Below the pieces are notes generated by a model. It had not been told where the DNA came from and searched no databases. It saw nothing but the letters and a program-made list of their open reading frames with translations. The position numbers and the translations under genes were made by a program. From the NCBI GenBank assembly GCA_021163745.1, contig JAGGTM010000032.1:1-15614 (forward strand): a stretch of 15,614 bases of DNA, read 5' to 3'. Positions 13,131-15,614 of the stretch are shown here, in pieces (position 1 is the stretch's first letter; the number at the start of each line of letters is the position of its first letter). Source of the stretch: a bacterium. Its GTDB lineage: Bacteria > Patescibacteriota > Minisyncoccia > Portnoybacterales > JAGGTM01.

Positions 13131-14209
13131 GAGGAAAATTTTGAAATATTTCCAATAATTCCTATTCCTACAAGAGAAACGACTAATGCGGAACCTCCAT
13201 AAGATATAAATGGTAAAGGAATTCCTGTAAATGGGATAAGAGAAGTTACGACTGCCATATGAATAAATGCCTGAATGATTATCCAAGAAATTATCCCTCC
13301 TGCAAGTAAACTTCCAAATTTATCTTCGCAATTTTTGGCGATTTTAATTCCTCGTAATGTAAGCCCTAAAAATAATCCCATTAAAAGAATTATCCTAATA
13401 AAACCGAGCTCTTCTCCTGCGATAGCAAAAATAGAGTCCCCTATCGGTTCGGGAATATAGTTCCATTTTTGCAAAGAGTGTCCTATTCCTCTGCCAAAAA
13501 GCCCTCCCGAGCCAATAGCTAATAATGCCTGATTTATCTGGTATCCGATTCCTTGGGGATCTTTTTCGGGATGAAGAAAAATAGTTAATCTTGCCATTCT
13601 GTATGGAGCGGATTGAATTAAAACATATCCTATAAGACTTCCAATTAAACAGAGAATAACCAAATGGGATATTTTTCCTCCCGACAAAAAATATATTACA
13701 GCTCCCACCGTAACAAACACTACTAGCGTTCCTATATCTGGTTGAAGCGCAATCAAACATCCTAAAATAGAAAGCACCACTAGGAACGGAACTATAGTTG
13801 AAGAATCTATCTTTCTCGATTTACTAAATATTCCTGCAAGATAGATTATAAAGCTTAACTTTGCTATTTCCGTTGGCTGAAAAGATATTCTGCCTATTTT
13901 TATCCATCGTTTTGCCCCTCCAAATTCATAACCAATTTTTGGGAAAAATACTAAACAGAGAAGAATTAATGAAATAACTAAAAAAAATAAAGATATTTTT
14001 TTCCAAAAAGTGTATTTTATTTTTAATGCAAGAAACATTCCTATTAAACCCGGGAGTAGACCGTAGAGAATTTGGTGTTTTAAGTAATAGAAAGGGTCGT
14101 TGAACTTTTCTTGTCCTATTACCTGACCGGCACTTGCTAGAATAACAAGTCCCAAGACTAACAATGATACACTTATTCCTATAAAAATATAATCCGGTTT
14201 TCTTTTCAT
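13124..14209 (-). CDS. ftsW: SEDS-family peptidoglycan polymerase FtsW
   Basis: A 361-residue integral membrane protein with about ten hydrophobic helices. It polymerises lipid II into glycan strands during division. Family motifs are GAKRWIKIGRISFQPTEIAKL (98-118), LQPDIGT (155-161), HPEKDPQGIGYQINQALLAIGSGG (213-236), then EPIGDSIFAIAGEELG (254-269) with the catalytic Asp at 258, and IPLPFISYGGSA (330-341). The GAKRW motif and the position next to murD and murG favour FtsW over RodA. Its ATG overlaps the murD stop in an ATGA arrangement, implying translational coupling. The last residues (FSSH) come from an inverted repeat that supplies the stop codon. The usual partner ftsI is not in the window. 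Confidence 0.93.
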   Translation of the reverse strand: MKRKPDYIFIGISVSLLVLGLVILASAGQVIGQEKFNDPFYYLKHQILYGLLPGLIGMFLALKIKYTFWKKISLFFLVISLILLCLVFFPKIGYEFGGAKRWIKIGRISFQPTEIAKLSFIIYLAGIFSKSRKIDSSTIVPFLVVLSILGCLIALQPDIGTLVVFVTVGAVIYFLSGGKISHLVILCLIGSLIGYVLIQSAPYRMARLTIFLHPEKDPQGIGYQINQALLAIGSGGLFGRGIGHSLQKWNYIPEPIGDSIFAIAGEELGFIRIILLMGLFLGLTLRGIKIAKNCEDKFGSLLAGGIISWIIIQAFIHMAVVTSLIPFTGIPLPFISYGGSALVVSLVGIGIIGNISKFSSH

Positions 14210-15519
14210 TTATTTTTCCCACATCTTTGTTGGTACGACAAAGGTGTGAGACGATTTGCCAAACAAAAAACTTCTTTATCAAACTCATTTCCTCTTTCAT
14301 ACGCATTCTTAAACAAATTAAAACTTGCTGATGCCGGAGACAAAAGGACGAAATCACCCGGTTCTGCATTTTTATATGCAATTCTTACCGCGCTTTTCAT
14401 ATTTTTGCATTCTTTGATTTTTGAATAGTTGTTTTTATTTAATTCTTTCTTTATTTTTTCGCTTGCGTCTCCTGGAAGCAATATAAGTAATTTTATCCTT
14501 TTTAAAATTGTATCCGCTAATTTTTTAAAATTTAATTTTTTGTCTTTTCCTCCAGCAATAAGAATTATGTTATTTAGTGAATTTTTTGATATTCTATTAA
14601 TTCCATAAATAGTAGCTTCTGGAATAGTTGCGCAGGTGTCGTTTATGAACTTTATTTTTTTTATTTCTTTTATTAATTCCAATCTTCCCTTAAGCCCTTT
14701 GAAACTATTTATTGCTTTACTGATATATTTGTCCGGAATTTTATATAATTTTCCTATTATTTTTCCCGCTCCTTGAGGTGTGCCATCATAAAAATAAGTT
14801 TTAGATGTCGCTTCTTTTTTAAGTTCTTTTGTGAAACCATTATTAGAATTGAGAATTAAAATATCTTTCTTTGTCTGATATCTAAATATGTTTTTTTTGT
14901 CATTGATATATTCTTTTATATTTTTGTATGTATTTAGATGGTCGGGAAATATATTGGTAATTACAGATATATGGGGGCTTTTCTTGATGTATTTTAGAGA
15001 ATTTAGGTCCCACGAAGAAAGCTCTAATATCACAATATCGTTCTTTTTTACTTTTGGTAAATCTTCTAATACAGAGGTATTTGGGATTCCTGATAAGATT
15101 ATGTTTTTTCTACTTTTTAATATATGAGCTATTAAAGATGTAGTAGTAGATTTTCCTTTCGTTCCGGTTATTCCGATAATGGGGGCTTTACATAATTTGA
15201 AAAAGATGGCCACATCTGTAGTGATAGGAATGCTGTGCATTTTAGCAATTTTTAAAAAAGGAGAATCATTGGGCACTGCAGGATTTTTTACAATTAAATC
15301 AGTATTTATAAAATCCTGTTTTCTATGTTTACCTAAAACATATTTTATATTAAATTCTTTTAGTTTTTCTAAAGATTCTTTTAATTCTCTTCTTTTTCTT
15401 AAATCCGTTACCAATAATTTTGCTCCTTGCTGGGCAAAGAATTTTACTGCTCCCACTCCCCCGCCGTGTAATCCTAATCCCATTATAGTTATTCTTTTAT
15501 TTCTAAATAGATTTTTCAT
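14206..15519 (-). CDS. murD: UDP-N-acetylmuramoyl-L-alanine--D-glutamate ligase
   Basis: MurD adds D-glutamate to UDP-MurNAc-L-Ala in the cytoplasm. The 437-residue protein has a Rossmann N-terminal domain (GLGLHGGGVGAVKFF, 14-28), the ATP-binding P-loop GITGTKGKST (116-125), ELSSWDL (166-172), TNIFPDHLNTY (188-198), and in the C-terminal domain NDTCATIPEAT (293-303), AGGKDK and LSPASASFNLFKNAYERGNEF. The central domain appears shortened. Between GAGKIIGK (about 250-257) and AINSFKGLKGRLE (269-281) I do not see the G-x-HN-x-x-N helix that Mur ligases normally have, and the His of HRLE is Gly. The last 14 residues (LTPLSYQQRCGKNK) are encoded by a palindromic repeat. The ftsW start overlaps its stop. 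Confidence 0.92.
   Translation of the reverse strand: MKNLFRNKRITIMGLGLHGGGVGAVKFFAQQGAKLLVTDLRKRRELKESLEKLKEFNIKYVLGKHRKQDFINTDLIVKNPAVPNDSPFLKIAKMHSIPITTDVAIFFKLCKAPIIGITGTKGKSTTTSLIAHILKSRKNIILSGIPNTSVLEDLPKVKKNDIVILELSSWDLNSLKYIKKSPHISVITNIFPDHLNTYKNIKEYINDKKNIFRYQTKKDILILNSNNGFTKELKKEATSKTYFYDGTPQGAGKIIGKLYKIPDKYISKAINSFKGLKGRLELIKEIKKIKFINDTCATIPEATIYGINRISKNSLNNIILIAGGKDKKLNFKKLADTILKRIKLLILLPGDASEKIKKELNKNNYSKIKECKNMKSAVRIAYKNAEPGDFVLLSPASASFNLFKNAYERGNEFDKEVFCLANRLTPLSYQQRCGKNK
14218..14250. repeat. Hairpin at the murD 3' end
   Basis: Arms of 13 bp (14218-14230 and 14238-14250, left CCCACATCTTTGT) match at 11 of 13 positions around a 7-nt loop. The shape, with GC-rich base and CTTTGT/ACAAAG at the top, resembles the CCCAGC...CTTTTG hairpins. 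It encodes the last residues of MurD, just before the ftsW start. Confidence 0.65.
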
Positions 15520-15614
15520 TTTTCAATAAGTAACTTAGTTATTTACATTGTTAGTTTAGTCATTTTGCTTAATTTCTGAATCCTTCTATTTCTGCTACAT
15601 GCTACATGTTACAT
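15520..15614. repeat. Heptad-repeat spacer upstream of murD, running off the window
   Basis: The last 21 bases are three 7-bp units: GCTACAT, GCTACAT, GTTACAT. Nearer the gene (about 15527-15565) are looser 7-bp steps such as TTAGTTA and TTAGTTT. No Shine-Dalgarno sequence precedes the murD ATG at 15519, and no clear promoter is visible. The array probably continues beyond the window. Confidence 0.65.

Overview
The window looks like an AT-rich chromosome segment from a Patescibacteria (Candidate Phyla Radiation) bacterium, probably of the Parcubacteria group. This rests on gene content and protein style and was not tested by a search: PduL paired with a short acetate kinase, a compact cell-wall gene set, very short spacers, and no recognisable Shine-Dalgarno sequence at any start. 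TAA, TGA and TAG all end genes here and no ORF carries an internal TGA, so the standard bacterial code is in use.

Layout. Positions 198-6140 are on the plus strand: pduL, a repeat-filled gap, ackA, an M18 aminopeptidase (apeA), acylphosphatase (acyP), rplI and pyrG. pyrG is complete in sequence but carries one in-frame TAA where a Gln codon is expected. Positions 6171-15519 are on the minus strand. In transcription order they hold murD-ftsW-murG (a fragment of the division/cell-wall cluster), gltX, a secreted coiled-coil C39-like peptidase, a Xer-type tyrosine recombinase, a RecB/Cas4-like iron-sulfur nuclease and rpmA. The two blocks converge at about 6.15 kb.

How the genes work together. 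PduL and AckA convert acetyl-CoA to acetate with ATP gain. MurD, FtsW and MurG are consecutive steps from UDP-MurNAc-peptide to polymerised peptidoglycan, and the C39-like protein may process the wall outside the cell. GltX, L9 and L27 serve translation. The Xer recombinase has an imperfect inverted repeat with dif-like geometry about 47 bp upstream of its start codon.

The most unusual content lies between the genes. Nearly every wider spacer, and one stretch inside gltX, holds degenerate tandem arrays with a 7-bp period (or 14 = 2 x 7), although the unit sequence differs from site to site. A second class is long, near-perfect hairpins with a shared core (CCCAGC...CTTTTG / CAAAAG...GCTGGG). 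Both classes sit at gene edges, run into the last codons of several genes, and create false upstream starts for others. No tRNA, rRNA, CRISPR array, insertion sequence or prophage was seen.
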